Assembly: GCF_002943565.1 (NCBI RefSeq)
Contig: NZ_PJCH01000015.1
Location: 124,001 to 188,000, forward strand
Direction: 5' to 3'
DNA: 64,000 nt
From: Hyphococcus luteus
GTDB lineage: Bacteria; Pseudomonadota; Alphaproteobacteria; Caulobacterales; Parvularculaceae
The notes beneath the pieces are model-generated. The model was given only the letters and a program-made list of their open reading frames with translations. It searched no databases and had not been told where the DNA came from. Shown here piece by piece: positions 1-9,211 of the stretch (positions are counted from its first letter, which is position 1; each line of letters starts with the position of its first letter). The position numbers were made by a program, and so were the translations under genes.

Positions 1-149
1 ATTCGGGCGCGACCGGCTGCAAGACGTGGGAGCCTTCTCCACTTTCGTTACGATCCTAGCGGATGCAGCCGCTCCCTGCCCTTCATCTTTTGAGGGTGCA
101 TACGGCGTCGATGGTCGATGCCGACAAACATCAAACTCAGGAGGAAATC

Positions 150-437
150 ATGAGTGTCAATGTCAATACTGAAAACGTAACCGATGCCACCGTGCAGGTG
201 CATATCGCCTTCGAAAACGCTTCGCGCAAACAGCGCTACCCTTCAAAGGGTCGGCGGTCGGCATATCACCGCAACCGGACAGGCCTTCGGGGCGCCAAAC
301 CGCGACGCCTGACAACAGGCCGCAACCGCGCTGCGCATCGCTCATCGACCAGGAACGGTCGACATCGCGTGCGCCAGGCAAATAACCAGCAAAAACCGCT
401 GGCCCTGCCCGCGCCCAAACCGAAAAGCCCCGCTTAA
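150..437 (+). CDS. Small basic hypothetical protein
   Basis: A 95-residue reading frame begins at an ATG preceded by a strong AGGAGG ribosome site 7 bases upstream, which is the main reason to list it. The first 30 residues look like ordinary protein (Asn/Thr/Val-rich), then the chain becomes very rich in Arg, Pro and Gln, which may reflect a frameshift near position 250. The stop lies inside the hairpin that terminates the convergent relaxase gene. No family recognised. Confidence 0.4.
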   Translation: MSVNVNTENVTDATVQVHIAFENASRKQRYPSKGRRSAYHRNRTGLRGAKPRRLTTGRNRAAHRSSTRNGRHRVRQANNQQKPLALPAPKPKSPA

Positions 438-446
438 CGCGGGGCC
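423..446 (-). terminator. Rho-independent terminator of the mob operon
   Basis: A 7-bp GC-rich stem (GCCCCGC/GCGGGGC, 427-433 with 439-445) with a 5-base loop is followed on the minus strand by TTTT. It starts directly after the relaxase stop codon. Confidence 0.75.
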
Positions 447-1858
447 TATCGGCCATCGCGGCCCTTGTCTTTGTCACGGGCCTCGCGCAAACGCCGCTTG
501 ATTCGCGCCTTCGCCTCTTCGGTGGAAGGGGCGAATCCCTCTGCCGCCCGTGTATAATCGGATTTCAGCTTTTCTTTCGGCACGCTCTTGCGGGATAAAT
601 CATGCCAGTCGCGGCGGCGCTCAGCGTGCCGCTGCCGCCATTCAAGCCGTAACGCTATTCGTTCTTTTTCCTGTGCTTTGATCAGGCGATCACGCCTTGC
701 CAGATAATCCAGGCTCGCGCGCGCCTTTGAGAGCGAATGCACTTCCTTCATATTCCTGACAATCCCACGTTCTTTGGTCCGCTGTTCCCGCCTGAGCGCG
801 TGTGATTCCGCCTTATGCCTGCGCAGCAGCGTTTGATAGCGGGCGCCTTTGAAGGCGATGGCTTTGAATGCCTCGCCGAGTTTGGCGCGCGTCTCCTGAT
901 TTGGGTGCTTGAAGGATTGCCGCGCCGCCTCAATCGCATTTTGAAACCGGCCGGTGAGTTTTGTTTCTCTGAGTTTGAAAGTCTTGCGCTCACGCACTTG
1001 CCTTTTGTGCAAATCTTCCCATTGCGGCTGATAGGCTTCATGCAGCGTATTCAGCATCCGGGCGCGGGACTTTTCAACGTGCTCTCGGGCGGCCTGTCGT
1101 TCGGATACAAATTTTTGATCAAACCCCCGCCACTCGCTTGCATGTTTGCGGGTGAGGTCGCGGCCTTTTTGCGAAAGCAGCGCATCGGCTGCCCTTTGCC
1201 GGTTGCGCAGCTCTTCTATTGCAGTCCGGTTGTCATTGGCGATCTTGCGCCCTTTTTCGATCTCATCGAACAAACGCCGGTGCTGGTCTTTGGTCCCGCG
1301 CGTATATTCGCCGCGATCTCGCTTTTCATTATTGTGAACGCGCTCCTCGCAATAGATTTTGCCGCGCTCTTTTTCGTAAGCTTCCGCCCATCGGGACAAG
1401 TTCAGCTTTTCCTTGCTCGATGAGAGCATGCGCCCGTCTTCGGGATTGACGCGGTTAAGCAGGATATGGACATGAGGGTGATCGTCATCATTATGGGCGA
1501 TGACAAGCGCCTGATGATCCTGCGCCCCTAACGCCTTGATGGCCCCGCTGGCGGCGCGTTTCATCTGCTCCTGGGTGAGCCTGTCTTTTTCTTCCGGGTG
1601 CCATGACAGCGTAAAATGCAGGACCGGCTTGTCGGATTTACGCCCTGTCGCTTTTATTCCGGCCTGTGCCTTTAACCGTGACTGGTCCATGGCCGTCGCC
1701 GCCATGATCCGCCACGCCATCTGCGGATCATGAACGGCGAGATTGCGCGCCTGGGTCCAGACGACGCGGTCTGAACTGCTCGCCCGGCCTTTGTCGTGAA
1801 GAAGGTAGCGGGCGGCCCCTTTGAAGCTCGATCCTTTTTTATGAAGTTTCGGGACCAT
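446..1858 (-). CDS. MobA-type relaxase
   Basis: Relaxase of the relaxase/mobilization nuclease family: nicks one strand at oriT and leads the DNA during transfer. The 470-residue protein has the metal-binding histidine motif HNDDDHPHVH at about residues 122-131, and a candidate nucleophile Tyr18 in ARYLLHD. The last 250 residues are highly charged and probably helical or coiled coil. The start overlaps the end of the MobC-like gene by 20 bases, the usual mobC-mobA order. It has no primase or helicase domain, so it is a mobilization rather than a large conjugative relaxase. The family is clear; the MOB class (P or Q) is not decided here. Confidence 0.88.
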   Translation of the reverse strand: MVPKLHKKGSSFKGAARYLLHDKGRASSSDRVVWTQARNLAVHDPQMAWRIMAATAMDQSRLKAQAGIKATGRKSDKPVLHFTLSWHPEEKDRLTQEQMKRAASGAIKALGAQDHQALVIAHNDDDHPHVHILLNRVNPEDGRMLSSSKEKLNLSRWAEAYEKERGKIYCEERVHNNEKRDRGEYTRGTKDQHRRLFDEIEKGRKIANDNRTAIEELRNRQRAADALLSQKGRDLTRKHASEWRGFDQKFVSERQAAREHVEKSRARMLNTLHEAYQPQWEDLHKRQVRERKTFKLRETKLTGRFQNAIEAARQSFKHPNQETRAKLGEAFKAIAFKGARYQTLLRRHKAESHALRREQRTKERGIVRNMKEVHSLSKARASLDYLARRDRLIKAQEKERIALRLEWRQRHAERRRDWHDLSRKSVPKEKLKSDYTRAAEGFAPSTEEAKARIKRRLREARDKDKGRDGR

Positions 1859-2186
1859 CGCTCGCCATCACCAATGCAAGGGTTCTTTTCAGCTCAAGCG
1901 CCAGCTCGCCCCAATCCGCACTCTCGTCTCTGCCCCGGTTCACGGCGCGGGCGAGCTGGTTGAGGTTAACGCCGATGCGGTTCAGCTCATTGATCAGCGC
2001 CGGATCGGCGCACTGTGTGCGTGACGCCCTCACCGGCGCTCCAAGCGTCCGCCGGCGTGCAAATTCATGGGGGTCGAGACCGGCCTTGTGGGCTTCTATG
2101 CGGATATGTTCGATCTCGGCTGCCGTGTAGCGCAGATTGAAACGCCGGTCGCGTTTCTCATGGGGCTGCTTTTTCGGGCGCGCCAT
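1839..2186 (-). CDS. mobC: MobC-like relaxosome accessory protein
   Basis: A 115-residue basic protein starting at MARPKK. The order is a basic N-terminus (KKQPHEKRDRRFNLRYTAAE, a ribbon-helix-helix type start) followed by the conserved MobC segment INELNRIGVNLNQLARAVNR near residues 65-84. MobC proteins bind near oriT and help the relaxase open the strands. A longer in-frame start exists at 2435 but the extra segment is low-complexity and crosses the hairpin cluster, so the ATG at 2186 is preferred. It overlaps and is cotranscribed with the relaxase. Confidence 0.82.
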   Translation of the reverse strand: MARPKKQPHEKRDRRFNLRYTAAEIEHIRIEAHKAGLDPHEFARRRTLGAPVRASRTQCADPALINELNRIGVNLNQLARAVNRGRDESADWGELALELKRTLALVMASDGPETS

Positions 2187-2221
2187 GGCCGTCGTCCTTC
2201 CTACTCTACTAATGCGCTGAC

Positions 2222-2338
2222 AGGGTCGGCCCTGATCCACCGGGGGAACGGTGGCGCGCATCCAACCCGCGAAGGGTTGGCCTGGGATTTCACAAGGGCC
2301 GAAAGCCCTTTGATTTGGGTCCGGGGCAAACGCCCCGG
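2222..2338. other. Cluster of five hairpins, oriT candidate
   Basis: The 466-bp gap upstream of mobC (2187-2652) has no convincing gene but contains five perfect short inverted repeats in about 115 bp: AGGG/CCCT (2222-2233), CCACCG/CGGTGG (2237-2254), CCAACCC/GGGTTGG (2262-2280), AAGGGC/GCCCTT (2294-2310) and CCGGGGC/GCCCCGG (2321-2338). Position directly upstream of mobC-relaxase and this density of stem-loops fit an origin of transfer. The rest of the gap (2340-2652) shows nothing recognised. Confidence 0.5.
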
Positions 2339-2652
2339 TCGCGGTCAAACGACGATCCGTTTGTCCATGGTCCGGTTTTGAGGTGGAGAGGGAAGTCTCC
2401 AGGGCCTCAAGCCGGGGTTCGAAGGGGCGTGGCAAACACCCCTCGCCAGATGCGCGTCAGCGCCGTTTTTGGGCACCAAAAACACATCTGGCTACCCGGG
2501 AACGGATGTTATGATGGGGAGTCTTTCTCAGGTGTGAATCCCTGAGCACAACCGTATGCCTACTGATCTTTTTAGCGGCGATTGATTGCGGTTAATCGTG
2601 ATTTACCACGGGAAGTTTAGCAACCCTATGCGCCGCGCTATCAACATGATTT

Positions 2653-3141
2653 TCAAGCAGGCGTGAAGCCGGGCTGGTTCACTTCGGCACCCTGCCCGCC
2701 CAAGAGGCGCGCAACGCGTTCTCTAGTGACGGAAGTGACAATGACCGGCTGCCAGCGGTTGAGCTTAACAATAGGAACTCTGCCCTTCCTCGCCTCGGCT
2801 TCACACTTAGCGAGAATGAGGTCGGCCTCATGCACTCCGCGGATTTTGAGAGGATGCACTTTCCACCAGGGCGCGGTCTGGCGCATGAATTTGCGCCCCG
2901 CTTCCGTGCCGATATTTTCGACCGGCACGCCCTGATTTCTGAGATGGTCGCTAAAGGATGTGGCCAGAACCTTTCGCCGCGCAAATGGCCTGCGAAGACC
3001 GTCGAGCAAGTAATAAAAGCCAGCGTTAACTCTGTCCCTGATTGCCAGCCTTGCAACCGGCGGTTCAACAGAGAACACTATATTGTTGGCAACAATGAAT
3101 ATTTTGAATGTTTCGCGGCCTCTATCTTTGGATTTCGTCAT
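2653..3141 (-). CDS. Hypothetical island protein
   Basis: A 162-residue basic protein, ATG start preceded by an AAGGAG-type site. It has no signal peptide or membrane segment. The only notable feature is a C-terminal stretch (PVIVTSVTRERVARLLGG) that looks like a strand-helix unit. I do not recognise the family. It is the first gene upstream of the hairpin cluster, on the same strand as mobC-mobA. Confidence 0.6.
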   Translation of the reverse strand: MTKSKDRGRETFKIFIVANNIVFSVEPPVARLAIRDRVNAGFYYLLDGLRRPFARRKVLATSFSDHLRNQGVPVENIGTEAGRKFMRQTAPWWKVHPLKIRGVHEADLILAKCEAEARKGRVPIVKLNRWQPVIVTSVTRERVARLLGGQGAEVNQPGFTPA

Positions 3142-3288
3142 TTGCAGGCAACTCCTTACTAAGTGGCGCCCCTAGCACCGGCAAGGATATTCCCGCGAAA
3201 CCGTTAACAATGTATTATTCACCTACATTCGTGGTTTTTATAAAATAATCCATGACTTAGCTGGCACGATTTTTCGGTAAAATTTTAG

Positions 3289-3984
3289 CTATTTACGACG
3301 GTAGCTCTTAGCACGCTGCAAATTAGCCATTTCCCTGGCAATGCGCTCGGCAGAAATCACGCAGCCGCTCTCATCATGAATCTGTATGTTGCTCAACGCT
3401 GCTAATCGACGATCTGTGATCTCCGATTTCATGGGCAATGGTAAATCCACCGGCAGCTCATTGTCTTTCAACCAGTTGTACAATGCCTGATAGAGACCAC
3501 GATCAAGTTGGCGAATATGGGCTTTCGAGAGTCCCTTGCCAATAAAATCACTATACACTCGCTTTATAAAATCAGGCGCCTTCTCGCTACGGTCTTTCCT
3601 ATCCCTATATAGCTCTGGCGCTCTTTTTGGCAGCGGGTTTTGATTCATCATCAAGGAAACGGCATAAATCTTTAATGCATCTTCCACCGAAATGCTTTCA
3701 AATATCTCTGACAGGCCGTCTAGAATCTCTTTCTTGGTCTTATCGTCTTTTTTCTTATTTTTTGTATTCAATATTTCTTTTTCTAATTGTTCAATTCTTT
3801 TAAGTTGTTCATCAATATACTGATTATTTTCCGAAATATCAAATTCTGAACACTTTTTCTGTGTGCCCTCATTCTCCAACGAGGCCTCAAGCCTTTCGAC
3901 AGACCCATATGGTCCAAGCCGCCTTGCCTTACGACCTTTTTGAGGCTTTCCCTGTTCAGCTTTTTTTCGCGGCTTTGCAGACAT
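3289..3984 (-). CDS. Hypothetical Lys-rich coiled-coil protein
   Basis: 231 residues, start MSAKPRKKAEQ. The N-terminal 25 residues are strongly basic; residues about 45-95 (IDEQLKRIEQLEKEILNTKN and on) form a probable coiled coil; the remainder is helical with no known motif. The gene is clearly AT-richer than its neighbours, especially around 3700-3800, which suggests a different origin. Family not recognised. Confidence 0.6.
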   Translation of the reverse strand: MSAKPRKKAEQGKPQKGRKARRLGPYGSVERLEASLENEGTQKKCSEFDISENNQYIDEQLKRIEQLEKEILNTKNKKKDDKTKKEILDGLSEIFESISVEDALKIYAVSLMMNQNPLPKRAPELYRDRKDRSEKAPDFIKRVYSDFIGKGLSKAHIRQLDRGLYQALYNWLKDNELPVDLPLPMKSEITDRRLAALSNIQIHDESGCVISAERIAREMANLQRAKSYRRK

Positions 3985-4086
3985 TGTGCTTCTCAGAATC
4001 TATTATTCGCCCGGTTACTACTGTTCGGCACAGCTTGACCAGCCCTTAACCTGAGGGATATTCGAAGGTTGCAGTGCTGTCGGCGG

Positions 4087-4410
4087 TCATGATGAACCGC
4101 CAATCTCGCGCAGATATTCGATGCAGCAATCATTGGATTCAGTCAGTTCCTCGGCGAAGCCTTCGGCGCCGCATTCGGGGCAGGAATGGAACTGCTCCAG
4201 CGTGTCGCCGTTCATCATGGCTACATTGAAGTCTTCGTCGGTGAGGAAGACATAGCCGCTGTGCATGTTCATCATGACGGTTACGCCATCGCCCAGGAAG
4301 TCCGGCGGGCTTTCGCAATAGGCCGCCAGCAATCTGGCGGCCATTTTGAGTTCACGAAAGCCGAACCGTGACAGGTCGGTCGTGACGATATCGGGAACGC
4401 GGCGGCTCAT
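4087..4410 (-). CDS. Hypothetical protein with CPECG motif
   Basis: 107 residues. A CPECG pair near residue 77 and a CC near residue 94 could bind zinc. The middle part resembles small acidic island proteins of unknown role. The ATG overlaps the stop of the upstream gene in an ATGA arrangement, so the two are translationally coupled. Function not recognised. Confidence 0.62.
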   Translation of the reverse strand: MSRRVPDIVTTDLSRFGFRELKMAARLLAAYCESPPDFLGDGVTVMMNMHSGYVFLTDEDFNVAMMNGDTLEQFHSCPECGAEGFAEELTESNDCCIEYLREIGGSS

Positions 4411-4670
4411 GATGCGGCCCGCTGTTCGCGAAGGGCGTGCGCTTCGGTGTAGGCGCGGTCCGCCAGTTTCGAGAGGCGCAACAGCTCGGCCCCGGAAAAG
4501 CTTGCGGCGTCGGCGTAATTGCCGTCCTTGTCTTTGTAGGTGCGGGAAAACGTCACCGAGTAGAAAGCGCCGTCTTCTTTTTCATTCCGCCAGATCGCAG
4601 CTTTTAACGCGCCATCGGTCAGGGTCATTGCCGGTTTTTGGGCCGGTTTATTGTTAATATTTGTCGTCAT
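4407..4670 (-). CDS. Conserved small island protein
   Basis: 87 residues. The core (LKAAIWRNEKEDGAFYSVTF, then SRTYKDKDGNY and ELLRLSKLADRAY) matches a type of small protein I associate with plasmids and islands of alphaproteobacteria, usually annotated as hypothetical. It has a predicted beta-sheet front and a helical tail; possibly a nucleic-acid-binding fold, but that is a guess. First gene of a two-gene unit with the CPECG protein; divergent from the coupling-protein gene. Confidence 0.65.
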   Translation of the reverse strand: MTTNINNKPAQKPAMTLTDGALKAAIWRNEKEDGAFYSVTFSRTYKDKDGNYADAASFSGAELLRLSKLADRAYTEAHALREQRAAS

Positions 4671-4883
4671 TTGTCGTTCCTTTCGTTAATTCGCGCTGAA
4701 CCATTTCAGCCCGATGAGGAACGAAACGCCGGGCGCGCATTCTCAGACCTGTCAAAGACGCAGCCGAAGGACCGTATTGATCAGGGATGAGCGCGTCTGG
4801 CGCCCTCATCGATACGGCCTGAAAAAGGCTTCAGCGCATAACCGGATTCAGGAACGAAGGGCGGCAAACGCTAACCATATCTG

Positions 4884-4912
4884 TTGACCCTGTCTTAAGG
4901 CGCGTTTTTCTA
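4884..4912 (+). promoter_or_regulatory. Possible promoter of the coupling-protein gene
   Basis: TTGACC, 17-base spacer, TTTCTA, ending about 38 bases before the start codon. It lies in the 280-bp divergent gap 4671-4950, which also holds a GCTGAA/TTCAGC hairpin at 4695-4710 and no gene. Only the -35 box is good. Confidence 0.35.
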
Positions 4913-4950
4913 AAGTTTGATCGGATGGCAAGTAAAAGAGGCGATTTGAC

Positions 4951-6399
4951 TTGCTCGATATTTTTCCGCGAGGCGTAGAAAACAAGGCGAATCCGAACGC
5001 CTTTCCTGACGCCGCCTGGGCGAGCCCGGCGACGCTCACAGCGCATGCAAAATGGAAATTCGAACCCGGCGCGATCCTTGCGGGCCGGATCGGCAATACG
5101 CCGCTGGGCCTTACCGATGACCGGCACCTGATCACCGTGGCCGGGTCGCGCGCAGGCAAAGGCCGCTCGGCGATCATTCCGAATATGTGCCTTTATCCGG
5201 GCTCGATTGTCGCTATCGATCCCAAAGGCGATCTTGCGACCGTCACAGCCGCCAGGCGCGGCAATGGGTCGAACGATTCAGGGGGCATGGGCCAGGATGT
5301 GTTCGTGCTCGATCCCTTTGAATCGGCGCAGGGCGCCGCCAGCGATTACCGGGCCTCATTCAATCCGCTGGATATGATCGATGCGGACGGGCCATATGGC
5401 CGGGATGATGCGGCCCTGCTGGCCGATGCGCTGATTATCCCGTCAAAGGTGGAACAGCACTGGACCGATGCAGCGCGATTGCTCCTGACCGGGGTAATCC
5501 TGCATATCTGCGCTACCTGTCAGGGAGAAGAGCGCAGCCTGATCGCCGTTCGCAAGGCGCTGACCGCCGATATGGACGGCTTTGCCGAACTGCTCGCCGA
5601 AATGTCCGTCTCCGAAACCGCAGACGGCGTTGTCGCGCGGGCGGCCAATACGCTGATCGCCATGTCCGATAAGGAGCGCGCCGGAGTCCTGTCCACGGCC
5701 ATTGTCCAGACCGGGTTTCTGGACTCCCCGGCGATGCGCAGCGTCTTACAGCGTTCGGATTTCATGCTTGGCGATCTTAAAGAGAAACCGACAAGCGTTT
5801 ATCTCAGCCTTCCGGCCGGACGCATGGGCACGCATAGCCGGTGGCTGCGCCTGATGATCGCGCTGACCATCGAAGCGATGGAGCGCAACCGCACTAAACC
5901 AAGCCATCCGGTTCTGATCATCATGGATGAGTTTCATGCCCTGGGGCAGATGAACGTGATTGAACGGGCGGCGGGCCTTATTGCGGGCTTTGGCGTGCGG
6001 TTATGGCCGATCCTGCAGGATATATCGCAGCTCAAAGCGCTGTACCCGCAAAGCTGGGAAACATTCCTCGGCAATGCGGGCTTGAGCCAGTGGTTCGGCA
6101 TTAATGATCTCACGACGCTTGAATATCTTTCAAAGCGTCTCGGGCAGACGACGCTGGATGTCGTCAGCCAGGGCGAGATTTCCAAAGGACAGGCGATGAA
6201 CGGCTTTAGCGGCAAGAGCCTGTCCAAGCAGGTCGTCTCCCTGATGAGCGCGGAGGAAATCAGCCGGTATTTTTCCCGGCAATCGGGGCGGCAATTGTTG
6301 CTTTATCCTGGCTCCGACCCGATTGCGGTTGCGCGGATCGATTATGATTCAGATCCGCTGCTCACCGGAAAGTTCGACGCCGATCCCAATTATTCTTGA
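4951..6399 (+). CDS. VirD4/TraG-like coupling ATPase, no membrane anchor
   Basis: Type IV coupling protein family: ATPase that brings the relaxase-DNA complex to the secretion channel. Walker A is GSRAGKGRS (residues 65-73), Walker B is VLIIMDE (321-327), and the region WPILQDISQLKALY follows as expected. The 482-residue chain is shorter than typical VirD4 (over 600) because the N-terminal transmembrane pair is absent. The TTG start is used since it is the first in-frame start after an AAGAGG site. It is followed by a small two-TM protein gene 20 bases downstream. Confidence 0.85.
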   Translation: MLDIFPRGVENKANPNAFPDAAWASPATLTAHAKWKFEPGAILAGRIGNTPLGLTDDRHLITVAGSRAGKGRSAIIPNMCLYPGSIVAIDPKGDLATVTAARRGNGSNDSGGMGQDVFVLDPFESAQGAASDYRASFNPLDMIDADGPYGRDDAALLADALIIPSKVEQHWTDAARLLLTGVILHICATCQGEERSLIAVRKALTADMDGFAELLAEMSVSETADGVVARAANTLIAMSDKERAGVLSTAIVQTGFLDSPAMRSVLQRSDFMLGDLKEKPTSVYLSLPAGRMGTHSRWLRLMIALTIEAMERNRTKPSHPVLIIMDEFHALGQMNVIERAAGLIAGFGVRLWPILQDISQLKALYPQSWETFLGNAGLSQWFGINDLTTLEYLSKRLGQTTLDVVSQGEISKGQAMNGFSGKSLSKQVVSLMSAEEISRYFSRQSGRQLLLYPGSDPIAVARIDYDSDPLLTGKFDADPNYS

Positions 6400-6419
6400 G
6401 GCAAGTATGAGATAGGCCG

Positions 6420-6974
6420 ATGTTGAGTATCAGCGAAAAAGCCGACTGGAAGACGCCCGGCCTCAAAGGCCGGATGAAAAACGGCATCTATAAAGGCAAG
6501 CTGTATACGGCGATGCCATGGCGGCTGCTCACAGCCGGGAAGAATGCAGTGATCGCGAGTATATTGATCACAGCCCTGTTGATGTGGGCCGCTGATGAAG
6601 GTTTCGAAATTCTAGATACGATATATGTCTTTATCGGCGTGTTCGTGCTTCTCGCTTACCCGTTTTTTGTGGTTTTCGACCCCGGCAAGAAGATCAAGAT
6701 CACGCCGCAACACCTTCATGTCGGTTCAAAGCGATATGATTTGCACAGTTGCGGTCGGTTCTTTCCGCTTAAGACAGGGAAAGGCCGCCTTGATGACATC
6801 ATCACATTTGAATACGGCAACAATCAAAAACGAATCCGTATTCGCAATGGCTGGCGGCATACGGAAAACATCGTCCAGAAACTCAACGATTCCGTAAAGC
6901 TAGTCTGCGCCCATCGACAGACCCAACAAACCGCTTTGCGAAGCCGTCTGGAAACCCGCTCCGCCACGTTTTAA
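6420..6974 (+). CDS. Hypothetical two-TM membrane protein
   Basis: 184 residues with two adjacent membrane segments (about residues 43-60 and 66-84), then a small soluble domain that is beta-rich (KIKITPQHLHVGSKRYDL) and resembles a PH-like fold, though this is only a visual impression. It sits 20 bases after the TM-less coupling ATPase, in the same operon. It could anchor the ATPase at the membrane (inference only). Confidence 0.6.
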   Translation: MLSISEKADWKTPGLKGRMKNGIYKGKLYTAMPWRLLTAGKNAVIASILITALLMWAADEGFEILDTIYVFIGVFVLLAYPFFVVFDPGKKIKITPQHLHVGSKRYDLHSCGRFFPLKTGKGRLDDIITFEYGNNQKRIRIRNGWRHTENIVQKLNDSVKLVCAHRQTQQTALRSRLETRSATF

Positions 6975-6991
6975 ACCCAAAGGAGGCGCCC

Positions 6992-7228
6992 ATGCCCCCG
7001 CACTGGACGGAAACAAACAAGCATAAGGCCAAAGAAGCGTTTGAAACCGCGCCAAGGGAAGTGCGACAGCATCACAACCGACAAGCGCCCGAACGCCCGC
7101 CACAGCCGCAATTAAAGCCCAAAGGCCCATTACGGGATGCTGTTGATCGTCAGGTGCGGGAAAAAGCGGAAGCCATCAAGGCTAAGTTTACTTATGACCG
7201 CCAAAAAGAGCTTGCCAGGATAAAATAA
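6992..7228 (+). CDS. Small charged hypothetical protein
   Basis: 78 residues, preceded by a near-perfect AAAGGAGG ribosome site. Composition is Lys/Glu/Gln/Pro-rich with a helical end (VREKAEAIKAKFTYDRQKEL). The third gene in line after the coupling ATPase. Such proteins occur near relaxases and coupling proteins, but no function is assigned. Confidence 0.6.
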   Translation: MPPHWTETNKHKAKEAFETAPREVRQHHNRQAPERPPQPQLKPKGPLRDAVDRQVREKAEAIKAKFTYDRQKELARIK

Positions 7229-7240
7229 CCGATTCAGAAG

Positions 7241-8569
7241 CTACCCATTTGACAGTGGTCTTGGCTTTAAATGGTTTGTGTTTGTCCATAACGGATGCTG
7301 CACTTCCTTTAAATCAATAAGCGGATGAATACCCCAAGGTATTTCATTGCTGTTTTTGGGTATAGGAATTTCAGGCAGGCTGTATTCTTGGCGCACTTCA
7401 TTGAATGTGTGAATCCACTCGTCATAACGGTCTTTAATCATTTCAACCGGCGGGAATTCATGCGAGTTCCAGAATTTTCTATGCCAAAGAGCCCGAGCCT
7501 CGTCTACATCAAACACAAAATCTATATCTTCGTGGGATACATCCGCCAGTGTTCTAATACGGGGTTGTGAATTTGTAGCGTTATGATCCTGACCTTTTTT
7601 CTTTTTAAATAGACTTATCCCAAACATGCTTTTAACTCTTCTACTTATTTTTTCCTGATGCGGCACAAATGCTTCCGCCTCACCATCAATATAAACTTTT
7701 TTCTGGTAGATCACGTCAAACACGCGATCATTTTTTTGTTTGTATGCTGCGTAATAAACAGGCATTCGAAAATCTTGCTTCGCAAATGGCCTATACTCAA
7801 ATATGAAACGCAGAGCATTAACCAGCGCCCTGTATGGAAATCCCAGCCACACACGACTAAAGTTAGTATACGGAAATTTTCCAAAAGATGCAAACTTTTC
7901 AAGCGCTTTAGTGCGAGTCTGGACTTCTGGCCAAAGCTCTGTGAGTTCTTTCAATCTATGCATAACATCCCTTAGCTGGTGGCGCAAAACATCCGGATCG
8001 TTATTGCCCGGCGCGCCTAAGCCATCAAAGCCAGCTATCACTATATCCGTGTGGGATTTTATTGCACGCAAACATGCGGCGTATTTGTAAAAGAAGAATG
8101 CTGAGCGTTTTCCAAATGCCCGCGAATTTAGAGAAAGATATAAATCGATATCGCTTATGGAGGCGGCAAGCTTTTTTAGGTCCGGGTAATTTTTGCGAAT
8201 TAACTTCGACACACGGATGCTTAGGGCCGCGCCCTGAGTTTGGTTGGAAAGTAATGAAACAGAAGGCCGCCTATTAGAATACACGAGCGCAACGAATCCA
8301 GCCGATGCTTCCGCGATATTGCCTGTCCAATTTACTTGATCTTGCGATATGTGCCAGCAATGCAATGAAACAAGTCTTTGCTGTCTTTTTGCTGCCCCCC
8401 AGTTGTAAAATGCGACTCCAAAACTGACCAGCCCTGAAATCAATAATGCATTAATCCAAAATTCTGCACTTGTTCCCGTAGCGCACGCACCGTCGATCAC
8501 CCATTCCCAAGTAAATGGAATGAGTTGCTCGCCTTCTGGGCGAACTTCGCAATAGTCTAAGATCGACAT
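7241..8569 (-). CDS. Hypothetical membrane-anchored protein
   Basis: About 442 residues from MSILDY; an upstream start at 8605 is possible. One clear membrane segment lies at about residues 37-57 (FWINALLISGLVSFGVAFYN). The rest is a large cytoplasmic domain rich in aromatic and basic residues without a motif I know. The base composition is much lower in GC than the core genes. It is convergent with the preceding small gene. It could be island cargo such as a defence or exclusion factor; nothing in the sequence proves this. Confidence 0.6.
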   Translation of the reverse strand: MSILDYCEVRPEGEQLIPFTWEWVIDGACATGTSAEFWINALLISGLVSFGVAFYNWGAAKRQQRLVSLHCWHISQDQVNWTGNIAEASAGFVALVYSNRRPSVSLLSNQTQGAALSIRVSKLIRKNYPDLKKLAASISDIDLYLSLNSRAFGKRSAFFFYKYAACLRAIKSHTDIVIAGFDGLGAPGNNDPDVLRHQLRDVMHRLKELTELWPEVQTRTKALEKFASFGKFPYTNFSRVWLGFPYRALVNALRFIFEYRPFAKQDFRMPVYYAAYKQKNDRVFDVIYQKKVYIDGEAEAFVPHQEKISRRVKSMFGISLFKKKKGQDHNATNSQPRIRTLADVSHEDIDFVFDVDEARALWHRKFWNSHEFPPVEMIKDRYDEWIHTFNEVRQEYSLPEIPIPKNSNEIPWGIHPLIDLKEVQHPLWTNTNHLKPRPLSNG

Positions 8570-8698
8570 AAAACCCCACCGCTTGAATGGGGTATAGATA
8601 ATCAAAATTATTACTACCCAGCAATATTCAATTTATTCCCTATTTAAAGGAGAGGAATGTTAAGGTATTGAATTACCATCTGGAATAACGCCCACCTA

Positions 8699-8965
8699 TC
8701 AGCCGAAAACAATGGAATATGAATACAGCCCGCTCAGGATCGCGGGAATGAACGCAAAGATGAAAGTCAGGGCCTTGTTATTGCCCCAAAAGCCTTCGCC
8801 TTTGAACAGCCAATAGATAATCGTGACAAGACCGCCGGGCAGGAAAAGCGCGATGTGAAGCAGCATCGGCGGCAGCTCCGAGGGGATAAAGCTCAGGAAC
8901 ATTGCAGCAAGAGACGTAATGAGAACGAGAAACCAGGTAACTCTGTAGAACATAACTTTACCCAA
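8699..8965 (-). CDS. Small three-TM membrane protein
   Basis: 88 residues, almost entirely hydrophobic, with three probable membrane helices (about residues 10-27, 32-52 and 65-86). No family recognised. The next ATG at 8953 is an alternative start. The 246-bp stretch between it and the resolvase (8966-9211) holds no convincing gene and may contain the resolvase recombination site. Confidence 0.5.
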   Translation of the reverse strand: MGKVMFYRVTWFLVLITSLAAMFLSFIPSELPPMLLHIALFLPGGLVTIIYWLFKGEGFWGNNKALTFIFAFIPAILSGLYSYSIVFG

Positions 8966-9211
8966 GATATTTTCGGCAATGATCGACGTGAAAAAGGTGA
9001 TAGCGCTGACTTATCGACGCGCTACAGCGGACCATCGGATGTGCGTTGTCGTCTCACGCACTTATCCACTGGTAAAAGGCTCCCTTTATAAGATCGTCCT
9101 TGGGGACCTCAGAAGATTGATAGATACTGGAGATCAATTGAGGGATAGGCGTAACGCAAAAGGGAGGCTTTTTGGGCGTCAACGCTCAAATGAATATTTG
9201 AAGGGAAAAGA

